A stretch of DNA of 64,000 nt from DAOTMI01 sp964605545 (GTDB lineage Bacteria > Patescibacteriota > Microgenomatia > UBA12405): assembly GCA_964605545.1 (NCBI GenBank), contig CAZSCX010000001.1:1-64000 (forward strand), given 5' to 3'. This document shows, one piece after another, positions 1-6,959 of this stretch; the first letter of the stretch is position 1; every line of letters begins with the position of its first letter. Below the pieces are notes generated by a model, which worked only from the letters and a program-made list of their open reading frames with translations, was not told where the DNA came from and searched no databases. The translations under genes were made by a program, and so were the position numbers.

Positions 1-210
1 GTACGTACCTTCGATGATCGCTATGATCATTTAGGTAGGGGATTCTATCATAATAAGTTCAAAAAGTCAAGATTATGGGATAGTGTTGCAGATAAAAAAC
101 AAGGCAGGAAACAAAACAAAAAAGATAAAAAATTAAGAGCGGTAGCTCAAAACTTCTTATTTTTAATGTTTTGTTCCTGCCGAAACCAATTTAGGGATAA
201 AACCGGATGA
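1..210 (+). CDS. Possible 3' end of a gene entering from the left (hypothetical)
   Basis: Frame 1 is open from the first base to a TGA at 208-210, about 69 codons, while the other two forward frames stop within the first 35 bases. The translation is basic (Lys/Arg/Asn rich) and I recognise no family. It contains a long-armed inverted repeat (103-181), so the open frame may be accidental and this may be non-coding sequence between the edge and the minus-strand gene that ends at 211. Low confidence. Confidence 0.2.
   Translation, partial: VRTFDDRYDHLGRGFYHNKFKKSRLWDSVADKKQGRKQNKKDKKLRAVAQNFLFLMFCSCRNQFRDKTG
103..181. repeat. Inverted repeat / hairpin downstream of the 211-852 gene
   Basis: GGCAGGAAACAAAAC at 103-117 pairs with GTTTTGTTCCTGCC at 168-181 (one bulged base), enclosing a 50-nt A-rich loop that has its own small GAGC/GCTC stem. 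It lies 30 nt past the stop of the minus-strand gene and could act in 3'-end formation of that transcript. There is no clean T-run, so a classical terminator is not certain. Confidence 0.45.
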
Positions 211-913
211 TCAGAAGCCTTTACTGGGAAAAAACAGTGGATTCTCGAAATAAGTTTCGTATACTCTATAACTTTCGAGAATTGCTTGTTGAGTAAACAC
301 AATGCGGTCCAGATTGTAAACCTCGATTTTACAGTGTTTGAGGGCGTCTTCGCCAGGAAAAAGTTTAACCTTTTTATAGAATTCCGTATGGCATTTTGGG
401 AAGAAGTACCGACCAGGAACGAGGTGGATAATTGTACCAGGTTGGATGCAAAACCATCTTTTATATTTCCTATCCTGGTATTTAAAAAACATGACTGCTT
501 TCATTTGAACAACATAACCGGGATCGACATTGACTATATCGAATTCGGTGCATGGATATGCGATGGTTTGTTTGATGAAATCGTTCCACTCAATGTTTGA
601 ATACGCGGTAGCATTGCTTACTTCCGGTGGAAGGTCATACGTAAGAGGACCGTCAACCACATTGTTAACGAGAGAAGATTTATCCTCATTGAGGGTAACA
701 CTTTCATCGGATGCGGACCCTTTTTCGGGTGGAGCAGCGTCGGCCTTGGCGATCTCAATAGGTCTTGAGTATTGAATGTAGATGTTGGGTATAACAAAAA
801 ATGCTATCCCAATGCCGGTGATAATGCATAAAGCAATAAAACTTTTTTTCACTAAAGCACCTCCTGTGCGCACAGATTTTCGAACAGAAAAAAAACGAAC
901 CCTAAATTGGTTT
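183..913. repeat. 14-bp perfect inverted repeat bracketing one gene
   Basis: AAACCAATTTAGGG at 183-196 has its exact reverse complement at 900-913. The two arms sit just outside the coding region 211-852, the right one inside its 5' leader. No transposase lies between them. The bracket may mark a small mobile or recombining cassette; a target duplication was not seen. Confidence 0.45.
211..852 (-). CDS. Unrecognised membrane-anchored exported protein
   Basis: A 213-residue protein starting at a GTG at 852, chosen because AGGAGG lies 7 nt upstream; a longer in-frame ATG at 969 lacks such a site. An N-terminal Lys-Lys pair is followed by a hydrophobic stretch (about residues 4-26), so the protein is probably anchored by its N-terminus with the rest outside. 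Residues 30-70 are low-complexity and acidic; the C-terminal 130 residues are aromatic-rich and contain three Cys. I do not recognise the domain. The strong Shine-Dalgarno, a roughly 130-nt leader with a TACAAT box near 1000, and the flanking inverted repeat set it apart from most genes here and hint at an acquired cassette. Confidence 0.6.
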   Translation of the reverse strand: MKKSFIALCIITGIGIAFFVIPNIYIQYSRPIEIAKADAAPPEKGSASDESVTLNEDKSSLVNNVVDGPLTYDLPPEVSNATAYSNIEWNDFIKQTIAYPCTEFDIVNVDPGYVVQMKAVMFFKYQDRKYKRWFCIQPGTIIHLVPGRYFFPKCHTEFYKKVKLFPGEDALKHCKIEVYNLDRIVFTQQAILESYRVYETYFENPLFFPSKGF

Positions 914-1025
914 TTAAAGAACTGGACAGATGACAGTGTTGAATTTTGAAAAATGCAAATATTTTTCAATTCAATATTGTGAGGTATTGTACTACAAAAT
1001 ATCAGAAAGTACTAGATTATGAGGA

Positions 1026-1542
1026 AAACCCCTCACCCGCCTAGGCGGGAGCTCCCCTTGACAGGGGAGCAGGACATTAGTAATTTTAGTAATGAAATAT
1101 AGAGCTCCGGTAGAAGCCAGAACGCAGAAATTTCATATGAGGTATTTGGATTTACTGCGTGAAATAGCCAGAAAGAATAGAAAAGAACCAACCGAATCGG
1201 AAAATAGGGTTTGGCAAGTATTGTTTAGAAATAGAAAAGTTAAAGAAAAATTCACTAGACAAAAGCCAATTGGTAGATTTATTCTTGATTTTTATTGTTC
1301 TAAATTGCTGTTAGCCATAGAAATAGATGGTGATTCACATGATACAAAGAAATACCTGGACAATGAAAGGGATTTGTATTTAGAACAAAGGGGAATAAAA
1401 ACAATTAGATATAGAAATGAACAAATATTAGATAATATTGATGGTGTTTATCAGGATTTAATAATAAAAATTAAACAAAGAGAAATTGAATTATGTGTTT
1501 CGCCCCTGTCAAGGGGAGATGTCCGTAAGGACAGAGGGGTTT
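1026..1542. mobile_element. Short inverted-repeat element carrying a DUF559 nuclease gene
   Basis: The ends AAACCCCTC (1026-1034) and GAGGGGTTT (1534-1542) are perfect inverted repeats. Inside them CTCCCCTTGACAGGGG (1052-1067) recurs inverted at 1503-1518, and the left end also holds the palindrome CCCGCCTAGGCGGG (1036-1049). The right repeat encodes the last residues and stop of the DUF559 protein, so the gene and the repeats form one unit. The right end abuts the stop codon of galU. No transposase and no clear target duplication are seen. A 116-bp relative without a gene lies at 21030-21145. Confidence 0.65.
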
Positions 1543-1544
1543 AA
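1092..1544 (+). CDS. DUF559 domain endonuclease-like protein
   Basis: A 150-residue protein of the DUF559 family, which is related to the Vsr/PD-(D/E)XK nuclease fold. Visible signatures are T-x-S-E-x-x-V-W near residue 35, the Q-K-P-I-G-R-F-I-L-D-F-Y-C core, the acidic L-A-I-E-I-D-G motif near residue 80, and G-I-K-T-I-R-Y-R-N near residue 105. These fit a nicking or repair-type nuclease, but its substrate is unknown. The C-terminal SPLSRGDVRKDRGV is encoded by the element's terminal repeat. Its stop overlaps that of convergent galU by 4 nt. There is no Shine-Dalgarno. Confidence 0.8.
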   Translation: MKYRAPVEARTQKFHMRYLDLLREIARKNRKEPTESENRVWQVLFRNRKVKEKFTRQKPIGRFILDFYCSKLLLAIEIDGDSHDTKKYLDNERDLYLEQRGIKTIRYRNEQILDNIDGVYQDLIIKIKQREIELCVSPLSRGDVRKDRGV

Positions 1545-2407
1545 AGCGAAGATAGGTACTCTTTCAACTCGTCCTCATACCTAGGATCTTTTAGAGCAAG
1601 GGCGATGTTGGCTTTGAGCCAACGGATGGGATCGCCGGTAGTCATCCAAACTCCATTGGTAATCGGTTCGTGAGTAGCTAGACCAGTTTTGGCTAGGGTG
1701 TTGAGAGCATCGGCAAACCATAATTCGCCATCTTTGGATGTGCCTTGGGAAGAAATAACATCCATTATTTTGTTTTTGACGACATAGCGACCGACAACGG
1801 CAAAATTGGATGGCGGTGGGTCGGTTTTTTCAAGTAATTCACTTATTTGATTAGGAATAGAGGAATTGAGAGTTGGAACGACGGCGCCGTAACGTTTCAT
1901 TTCGGCAGTGGGCATTTCCTGTGTGGAAATGACGGCATCGCAATTATACTTTTCAAAAGTGTCAATCATTTTCTTTAAATAAGTACCGATTTGATCTTCG
2001 ATGATGAGATCATCGCCCAATATATAGGCAAAATCATCGTTACCGATAAAATCTTTGGCGGCGAGAGCAGGGGAGGCGTTGCCATAAGGGAGCTCGTCGC
2101 TTTGGGCGACAAAATAGATTTTGGCAGTATCCCAAATTTTTTGGAGACTGGCCAAGAATTCTAATTTATTGTTGTCTTTGAGATATTGTTCGAGGACTGG
2201 ATCGGGTGTAAAAAATCCTTTTATGGCTTGATCGCCTGGACGATGGACAATACAAATTTCTTTTATACCGGCGGCGATAATCTCTTCAACTAGAATTTGG
2301 ATATTGGGTTTATCCATTATTGGAAGAAGTTCTTTGGGATAATATTTAACGGCAGGAAGAAAACGGGTGCCGCGTCCGGCGGCGGTAATGACAGCTTTGG
2401 TAATCAT
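1541..2407 (-). CDS. galU: UTP--glucose-1-phosphate uridylyltransferase
   Basis: A 288-residue nucleotidyltransferase that makes UDP-glucose from UTP and glucose-1-phosphate, feeding surface-glycan synthesis. The N-terminal signature AAGRGTRFLP (about residues 9-18), followed by P-K-E-L-L-P-I and D-K-P near 25-35, is typical of GalU, and the length matches the family (about 290). It starts at an ATG with a CATAAT box 7 nt upstream and no Shine-Dalgarno, so the mRNA is probably leaderless. It stands alone on this strand. Its 3' end directly touches the DUF559 element, which shows the element inserted without destroying the gene. Confidence 0.93.
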   Translation of the reverse strand: MITKAVITAAGRGTRFLPAVKYYPKELLPIMDKPNIQILVEEIIAAGIKEICIVHRPGDQAIKGFFTPDPVLEQYLKDNNKLEFLASLQKIWDTAKIYFVAQSDELPYGNASPALAAKDFIGNDDFAYILGDDLIIEDQIGTYLKKMIDTFEKYNCDAVISTQEMPTAEMKRYGAVVPTLNSSIPNQISELLEKTDPPPSNFAVVGRYVVKNKIMDVISSQGTSKDGELWFADALNTLAKTGLATHEPITNGVWMTTGDPIRWLKANIALALKDPRYEDELKEYLSSL

Positions 2408-2497
2408 ATATGAAATTATGTTAACACATAATTTTAATTTTTAATTATTAATTCTTAATTTTTATTCAATTTTTAAGTAAAAATTTTTGACTGCTTT

Positions 2498-2546
2498 TAT
2501 TCTCGTTGGTCAATCTGTGGGACAGGTTGAAGGCTTGAAAAAACAT
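2498..2546 (+). ncRNA. Conserved intergenic hairpin motif, copy A (unknown RNA or DNA element)
   Basis: AATCTG-n5-CAGGTT forms a hairpin and is followed by TTGAAGGCTTGAAAAAACA. A second copy at 25424-25472 shares the same frame of conserved bases while the hairpin loop differs. This copy lies between divergent galU and the gene at 2598. Whether it is transcribed is unknown. Confidence 0.35.
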
Positions 2547-2583
2547 AATTTCGAAATTTCTTTTATTATTTCTATCTTTGGGT

Positions 2584-2589
2584 TATAAT
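2584..2589 (+). promoter_or_regulatory. Leaderless-type -10 box
   Basis: TATAAT ends 8 nt before the ATG at 2598. A start point 6-8 nt downstream of the box would fall on or next to the start codon. This supports ATG 2598 over the in-frame TTG at 2589, which overlaps the box. Confidence 0.65.
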
Positions 2590-2597
2590 TGGGACCA

Positions 2598-3221
2598 ATG
2601 AATGCACAGGAAATAATTGATTACAAAAAAGTGGCGGATGAGGCCTGGCACAGAGAGATAAGGGGAGATTTAAATAAATTGTTTGGTTCGTATATTAGAT
2701 TATGTGAAACTGTTGGTATTTCGGTAGAAGAAGGAAGAAATTTAAGAGAGAAATATTTAGAAGGAGGTCTGAAAGGTTTTTCTCAAAGAAAAATAGAATA
2801 TATTTTTTCCGGGATAGTACAGATAACTGCTGGGTTAATTGAAGAATTTGGAAAGATGGGAATGGACCCAAAAGAGGATGAGATAAGATTGGCAAGTCAG
2901 GTAATGGGAAATTGGTGTGAACTTATGTCGAAAAGTAGAGCTAAAAAAGAAGCTTTGGAATATGAATTGGTGCCTTATCGACAAGGTTTTATAGTGGATT
3001 TAAAGAAAAGGGGAAATTTACCGGAAATGATTGGTTTTGAATATGAAGATGAAGGTTATTATTATGATACTAATCAACATCATCTTTATCAAAAAGAGGT
3101 GATTATGAGAGTAAAAGGAAGAAAATTGGTTGATTTGGTGGAGATTGTTAGCAGGGAAACTTATTTTGATACGACAGAAAATTTAGTAAAAACTGCAGAA
3201 AAGGTTTTAAGAAAGAGATAA
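2598..3221 (+). CDS. Hypothetical cytoplasmic protein
   Basis: A 207-residue, charged, mostly helical protein with no signal peptide or membrane segment. The C-terminal third has a tyrosine-rich stretch (E-Y-E-D-E-G-Y-Y-Y-D) followed by a basic region. I recognise no family. The start is set by the TATAAT box 8 nt upstream. It lies 37 nt before the HTH protein gene, which has its own -10 box, so the two are probably separate leaderless transcripts. Confidence 0.6.
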   Translation: MNAQEIIDYKKVADEAWHREIRGDLNKLFGSYIRLCETVGISVEEGRNLREKYLEGGLKGFSQRKIEYIFSGIVQITAGLIEEFGKMGMDPKEDEIRLASQVMGNWCELMSKSRAKKEALEYELVPYRQGFIVDLKKRGNLPEMIGFEYEDEGYYYDTNQHHLYQKEVIMRVKGRKLVDLVEIVSRETYFDTTENLVKTAEKVLRKR

Positions 3222-3247
3222 CTTGTTCACATGTGGGAGGATTGGGG

Positions 3248-3253
3248 TATAAT
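3248..3253 (+). promoter_or_regulatory. Leaderless-type -10 box
   Basis: TATAAT ends 5 nt before the ATG at 3259, with no Shine-Dalgarno between. Confidence 0.6.
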
Positions 3254-3258
3254 TAATT

Positions 3259-3927
3259 ATGAGAGAAAAAATAATTAATTTAAGGAAAGTAGGTAAGACA
3301 TATTCGGAAATCAATAAGATTTTGAATTTAAATATACCTAAAAGTACTTTGTCATATTGGTGTAAAGGTGTTGTATTGCCAAAAACTTACCATGAAAAGA
3401 TTGAAAAATTAAATATTATAAATAGGGCTGAGGGGAGAAAAATTGCATTGAAAAGAAATAGAGAAAAAAGAAAGACATATTTTTATGAAATACAAAATAG
3501 AATGTTTTATTTGTTTGAAAAATTAAGAGATAAAAATACTGCTTTAATTGCATTGGCGGTATTATTTTTAGGTGAGGGATCTAAGACATCCAAAGGCTCT
3601 TTGGTTTTTGGCAATTCAAATCCATCTATAATTAGACTGTTTCTAAAATTATTACGATACTGTTATAATATAGACGAAAGTAAGCTCAGATGTACTTTCC
3701 AGGGTCGAGCAGACCAGAACATTGAAGAATTAGAAAAATTTTGGTCAAGGGTTACCAAAATACCTTTGGTTCAATTTTATAGGGCTAGAATAGATCCTAG
3801 AACTGTGGGTAAAAAGACGAGAAAGTATGATTATAAGGGAGTTTGCCGAATAGAGTATTTTTCTGCAAATGTCTTTTGGGAAATTAAGACAATTTCAGAA
3901 ATTTTATGCCAAAATAAGGGCCTGTAG
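3259..3927 (+). CDS. HTH protein with possible LAGLIDADG-like C-terminal domain
   Basis: A 222-residue basic protein. Residues 1-40 (R-K-V-G-K-T-Y-S-E-I-N-K-I-L and then P-K-S-T-L-S-Y-W-C) look like a resolvase- or Fis-type helix-turn-helix. Around residue 100, A-V-L-F-L-G-E-G-S-K resembles the first helix of a LAGLIDADG-type domain, as in proteins that pair an HTH with a homing-endonuclease fold. DNA binding is likely; cleavage is uncertain. The last three codons and the TAG stop lie inside the 5' end of tRNA-Ala (10-nt overlap), an unusual arrangement. Confidence 0.55.
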   Translation: MREKIINLRKVGKTYSEINKILNLNIPKSTLSYWCKGVVLPKTYHEKIEKLNIINRAEGRKIALKRNREKRKTYFYEIQNRMFYLFEKLRDKNTALIALAVLFLGEGSKTSKGSLVFGNSNPSIIRLFLKLLRYCYNIDESKLRCTFQGRADQNIEELEKFWSRVTKIPLVQFYRARIDPRTVGKKTRKYDYKGVCRIEYFSANVFWEIKTISEILCQNKGL

Positions 3928-3988
3928 TATAGTGGCAGTACACGACTATGGCATAGTTGTGACAGGGGTTCGATTCCCCTCAGGTCCA
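3918..3988 (+). tRNA. tRNA-Ala (GGC)
   Basis: A 71-nt cloverleaf: acceptor GGGCCTG/CAGGTCC with a G3:U70 pair (the alanine identity element), D-arm GTAT/GTAC, anticodon stem CGACT/AGTTG with loop ATGGCAT (anticodon GGC), T-arm AGGGG-TTCGATT-CCCCT, and discriminator A. CCA is not encoded. The first 10 nt overlap the upstream coding region, so processing of the 5' end may interact with that mRNA. Confidence 0.93.
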
Positions 3989-3996
3989 CTTCTTTT

Positions 3997-4048
3997 AGGC
4001 TTGTGGTGAAACCTGCCTGCCGGCAGGCAGGTGGTATCACGGCAGTCT
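3997..4048 (+). pseudogene. tRNA-Trp 5'-half copy interrupted by a 20-bp palindrome
   Basis: Bases 3997-4011 and 4032-4048 together match the 5' half of the intact tRNA-Trp (4058 onward) with a single difference. Exactly between GAAA and TGG of the D-loop sits CCTGCCTGCCGGCAGGCAGG (4012-4031), a perfect palindrome. The copy ends before the anticodon, so it cannot make a tRNA. It reads as a duplicated tRNA fragment hit by a short palindromic repeat. Confidence 0.7.
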
Positions 4049-4057
4049 TTTAAAATT

Positions 4058-4128
4058 AGGCTTGTGGTGAAATGGTATCACAGCAGTCTCCAAAACTGCT
4101 TTTCCAGGTTCGACTCCTGGCAAGCCTG
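4058..4128 (+). tRNA. tRNA-Trp (CCA)
   Basis: A 71-nt cloverleaf: acceptor AGGCTTG/CAAGCCT, D-arm GTGA/TCAC, anticodon stem GCAGT/ACTGC with loop CTCCAAA (anticodon CCA), T-arm CCAGG-TTCGACT-CCTGG, and discriminator G as expected for tRNA-Trp. CCA is not encoded. It is flanked upstream by an interrupted 5'-half copy and downstream by two 3'-end copies. Confidence 0.93.
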
Positions 4129-4138
4129 CAGGCAAGTA

Positions 4139-4263
4139 GGTCTCCAACCCCGCCGTTGCGGGGCGACTCTTGGCAAGCCTGCAGATGAAAAAGAGCAACA
4201 ATATTCTTGTTTACAAACAGGTCTCCAACCCCGCCGTTGCGGGGCGACTCCTGGCAAGCCTGC
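4139..4263 (+). repeat. Two 44-nt tRNA-Trp-derived repeats with a GC hairpin
   Basis: Copies at 4139-4182 and 4220-4263 differ at one base. Each begins with GGTCTCCAA (anticodon-loop region of tRNA-Trp) and ends with the tRNA 3' end (CGACTCCTGG then CAAGCCTGC), but the middle of the tRNA is replaced by the hairpin CCCCGCCGTTGCGGGG. With the intact gene this gives three direct copies of the tRNA 3' end, as at integration sites, although no integrase is present. The last copy touches the start codon of the kinase gene. Confidence 0.6.
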
Positions 4264-4264
4264 C

Positions 4265-4813
4265 ATGCTAATAATAGGAATAACAGGAACAAACGGGGCC
4301 GGGAAAGGAACGGTAGTTGATTATTTGGTTCAAAACAAGGGATTCAGACATTTTTCAGCCAGAGCATATATTACAAAATTATTGGAAAAAGAAGGTAAGG
4401 TGGCGGATAGAGAAAATTTGATAAATAAAGGGAATGAATTGAGAGAAAAATATGGTCCGAGTGCGATAACGGATTTGTTATATGAAGAAGCGGCCAAAAC
4501 CGGAGGGGATTGTATAATTGAAAGTATCCGAACTGTTGGGGAAATCGAATCGTTAAAAAATAAAGGTGATTTTAAACTGTTGGCAGTGGATGCCGATCCT
4601 GAAATTAGATATGAAAGGGTGGTGAAGCGGGGGTCTGATACAGATAAGATCAGTTATGAGAAATTTAGAGAAATGGAAAAATTGGAAACGGAGAACGAAG
4701 ATCCAAATAAAATGAATATTTTTGCCTGTATGAAAAGGGCAGATTATGTTTTGACAAATAATGGGAGTTTAGAAGAGCTTTATAAACAGATCGAAGAAAA
4801 AATTTTACTTTAA
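4265..4813 (+). CDS. P-loop nucleoside/nucleotide kinase-like protein
   Basis: A 182-residue protein with an N-terminal Walker A G-T-N-G-A-G-K-G (about residues 8-15), a D/E-rich region around I-E-S-I-R-T-V-G-E, and a lid-like R-Y-E-R-V-V-K-R. This fits the AAA_18 / NMP-kinase or dephospho-CoA-kinase group; the exact substrate cannot be named. ATG 4265 is chosen because the in-frame upstream extension back to 4031 is just translated tRNA and repeat sequence. No Shine-Dalgarno is seen; the upstream tRNA repeats may supply its promoter or cotranscription. It overlaps convergent rpmG by 9 nt. Confidence 0.72.
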   Translation: MLIIGITGTNGAGKGTVVDYLVQNKGFRHFSARAYITKLLEKEGKVADRENLINKGNELREKYGPSAITDLLYEEAAKTGGDCIIESIRTVGEIESLKNKGDFKLLAVDADPEIRYERVVKRGSDTDKISYEKFREMEKLETENEDPNKMNIFACMKRADYVLTNNGSLEELYKQIEEKILL

Positions 4814-4984
4814 TTTAGAAGATTCTTTGTGCTCGGTTCGTTTTTTGCACCAATTACAGTATTTGATAAATTTTAGTTTATCGGGAGTATTAGTTTTGTT
4901 TTTTTCGGTAAGATAATTTTGGGCTCCGCAGACTGAACAGAGGAGAGCCAATAGAATTCGTGGAGTTTTCTTTGCTTTTGCCAT
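4805..4984 (-). CDS. rpmG: 50S ribosomal protein bL33
   Basis: A 59-residue zinc-ribbon ribosomal protein read as MAKAKKTPRILLALLCSVCG, then N-Y-L-T-E-K-N-K-x-N-T-P-D-K-L, then K-Y-C-N-W-C-K-K, and H-K-E. The two C-x-x-C pairs and the central motif are diagnostic of bL33. A TATAAT box (4992-4997, minus strand) ends 7 nt before the ATG, so it is probably leaderless. Its 3' end overlaps the convergent kinase gene by 9 nt. Confidence 0.92.
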   Translation of the reverse strand: MAKAKKTPRILLALLCSVCGAQNYLTEKNKTNTPDKLKFIKYCNWCKKRTEHKESSKLK

Positions 4985-4992
4985 AGTGGGTA

Positions 4993-5793
4993 TTATAACA
5001 GATTATTATCAAAAATTGTTTTGGCAATGACGTCGGAAAAAAGTTGAGCACCGAGTTCAGAAGGGTGGATAGAATCATCGCTTATGAATTCTGGTAAGCC
5101 TTCATTGCTGGAAGAAAGAGTGTATTGGTAGGCGTTGGCAAGAGGGAAACCTTGCGAGTTGGCAAAATTAATTGCGTTTTGGATATATAGCTTGATAGTT
5201 TTGGTTTTTTCAATTTTTTCTAGGCTGGAAAATTTTTCTTGGCAACTATTACAAAAGGTTATGGAATTGGGAGCAATGGTGGCAGCAATAATTATTTTGG
5301 CATTGGGCAATTCTTTCTTGATTCTGGTAGTCATGGCTCCAAGATCTAGCCAATGGCGATTGATATTTTCTTGAGTATTGCCAAAATTATTGTAGGCAAA
5401 TGATTCTATGATAACAATGTCGGGGTTTTTGGAAAAAAGGTCTTCTTGTAGTTTTTTTTGAGCGTATTCGATATTTTGAGAAGGATAACCAAGATTATAA
5501 AAAACAAATGGATAATCTGGGAAATATTGATTGAGAGAATTTTTTAGAGTAGGAAGATCGGGTTTAAGAATTTCGATCATGGAATCACCGATAATAGCAA
5601 TTGATATACTTTTTCCGAGACCACCGATGTTGCGTGGGGTGAAAGTGGGGGTGGGGCCCGCCGTCGTTGTCACTTCGGCGGATAAAGCGGGTGAAATTGG
5701 TGTGGGGATGGCGATACTCATCTGACTATTGGTCCGAGGTTGATAGGCGGTAAGAAGTTGATAGATGAGTGGAATAATAAGGCCAGGGTTCAT
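4993..5793 (-). CDS. SGNH/GDSL-family hydrolase
   Basis: A 266-residue protein with a short hydrophobic N-terminus, a Pro/Thr linker (about residues 28-55), and an SGNH esterase/acyl-hydrolase core: block I I-I-G-D-S-M with the catalytic Ser near residue 71 and block V D-S-I-H-P-S near the C-terminus supplying Asp and His. It probably acts on an esterified surface polymer such as O-acetylated glycan; the substrate is inferred only. Its ATG overlaps the hpf stop (ATGA), so the two are translationally coupled. The N-terminus may be a weak signal anchor. Confidence 0.75.
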   Translation of the reverse strand: MNPGLIIPLIYQLLTAYQPRTNSQMSIAIPTPISPALSAEVTTTAGPTPTFTPRNIGGLGKSISIAIIGDSMIEILKPDLPTLKNSLNQYFPDYPFVFYNLGYPSQNIEYAQKKLQEDLFSKNPDIVIIESFAYNNFGNTQENINRHWLDLGAMTTRIKKELPNAKIIIAATIAPNSITFCNSCQEKFSSLEKIEKTKTIKLYIQNAINFANSQGFPLANAYQYTLSSSNEGLPEFISDDSIHPSELGAQLFSDVIAKTIFDNNLL

Positions 5794-6071
5794 TTGTGTT
5801 CGATTTTTTTAATTTGTTTTTCTAATTGTTCTCGGAGATCAACTATGGCTGACTCAAAATTAATATGACGAGCTTCGGAGTAAATATTATTCATAGAAAA
5901 GTTTACCTTGAAATTGTCCGGGTTTTCTTTGATGATATGGAGTTGGACATTTTTTTGGTCGGGTGCGAGATGGGTTAAATATTTTTCTAAAGGATTGGCT
6001 AATTTTTCGTTGATAATGAAACGCATACTGTCGGAGAGTTCAATCCCCTCAGAGTAAATTTGGATATTCAT
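5790..6071 (-). CDS. hpf: Ribosome hibernation-promoting factor (short HPF/RaiA type)
   Basis: A 93-residue protein of the sigma-54 modulation / S30AE family. M-N-I-Q-I-Y-S-E-G-I-E-L-S-D starts the fold, and A-x-x-x-N-F-E-S-A-I-V-D-L-R-E-Q-L-E-K-Q-I is the conserved second helix. It binds the small ribosomal subunit in resting cells. The length matches the short form, which has no C-terminal dimerisation domain. It lies upstream of, and is coupled to, the SGNH gene, and is divergent from the HNH gene. Confidence 0.85.
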   Translation of the reverse strand: MNIQIYSEGIELSDSMRFIINEKLANPLEKYLTHLAPDQKNVQLHIIKENPDNFKVNFSMNNIYSEARHINFESAIVDLREQLEKQIKKIEHK

Positions 6072-6089
6072 TAATTAAGTTTAACATGG

Positions 6090-6095
6090 TATAAA
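6090..6095 (+). promoter_or_regulatory. Leaderless-type -10 box
   Basis: TATAAA ends 6 nt before the ATG of the HNH gene at 6102. Confidence 0.5.
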
Positions 6096-6101
6096 GTTAC
6101 A

Positions 6102-6959
6102 ATGAGGTTGGAATCAAGAAATTTGGATGGATATCGTTTAATGAAATTTGTGCGGGTAAAAGATAAATTGTTTGTCAATGAACCAGCTTGTTTAGACCAT
6201 AGTCATTTGAAAATAATGGAAATGTCCGATATTCAATTACCAGGAAAACCATTGGAACGTTATAAAGACATTTTGGAGAATATTAATTATGATTTTGGGA
6301 CGATGCGGGTAAGGAAGGGCAAAATCGAAATTTTATTTGAAAATGATGATATTAGTAAGAGCAAAAAAGAAACAGCTAGAGTGTTGTCAAAACTTGATAA
6401 GAGAGTGGATATTGAAGTGGTTTTTGTTAACGGACTGTATAGTAAGGAAGAATTGGCAATAATTATGTCAGAGGTAAAAGCTAAAAAAAAGAAATCAGAT
6501 AATAATAAGACCGGTGGAAAACAAGGCAGATGGGTTGATGAAGATTATAGTTTACTAAGAGATGCAATTTATATTTATAACGGAGGTTATTGTCAAGATT
6601 GTGGCACAAATGAGCTTGAATTAGATTTGCATCATATTTTTCCTATTGAATATGGTGGTTCCAGGCAAGATGCAGAAAATATTACACCACTTTGTCTAAG
6701 TCGGGAGAGAAAAAGATTTAAGGAAAATCCTTACGGCTTGTCATGTCATGATAAATGGCAGGCTAAGGTAAAAATGGAGAGTGTACTTTTTCCGGGAATT
6801 TTTATTAAGGAGATAGAAATTATTAACGAGGAAAAAAGGGAAGAGGAAAGAAAAAAACAAGCTGTGGCATTAAGAGTGAATAGTAATAAACAAATTACTA
6901 GTCATTTACACCGAAATGATATTTCACTTGAGGCAAGAGAGGGTGGTAGAGCTTATTGA
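6102..6959 (+). CDS. HNH nuclease-domain protein
   Basis: A 285-residue protein. The C-terminal half carries an HNH zinc-finger module: C-Q-D-C near residue 164, L-D-L-H-H-I-F-P-I-E-Y-G-G near 178-190, N-I-T-P-L-C, and a further C-H-D-K-W. This is the usual HNH pattern (metal-binding His pair, Asn, structural Cys). The N-terminal 140 residues are unrecognised and contain a lysine-rich hinge. It may act in DNA processing or defence, or be a stand-alone homing-type enzyme; context does not decide. It ends 7 nt inside the convergent HD gene. Confidence 0.75.
   Translation: MRLESRNLDGYRLMKFVRVKDKLFVNEPACLDHSHLKIMEMSDIQLPGKPLERYKDILENINYDFGTMRVRKGKIEILFENDDISKSKKETARVLSKLDKRVDIEVVFVNGLYSKEELAIIMSEVKAKKKKSDNNKTGGKQGRWVDEDYSLLRDAIYIYNGGYCQDCGTNELELDLHHIFPIEYGGSRQDAENITPLCLSRERKRFKENPYGLSCHDKWQAKVKMESVLFPGIFIKEIEIINEEKREEERKKQAVALRVNSNKQITSHLHRNDISLEAREGGRAY

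Noticed and set aside
4139..4263. Possible CRISPR array from the two 44-nt repeats
   Set aside because: Only two copies, the unit is tRNA-derived, there is no regular spacer series and no cas gene in the window.
4031..4264. N-terminal extension of the kinase gene through the tRNA repeats (open frame from 4031)
   Set aside because: The extra 78 residues are translated tRNA-Trp and palindromic repeat sequence; the kinase fold starts at the ATG at 4265.
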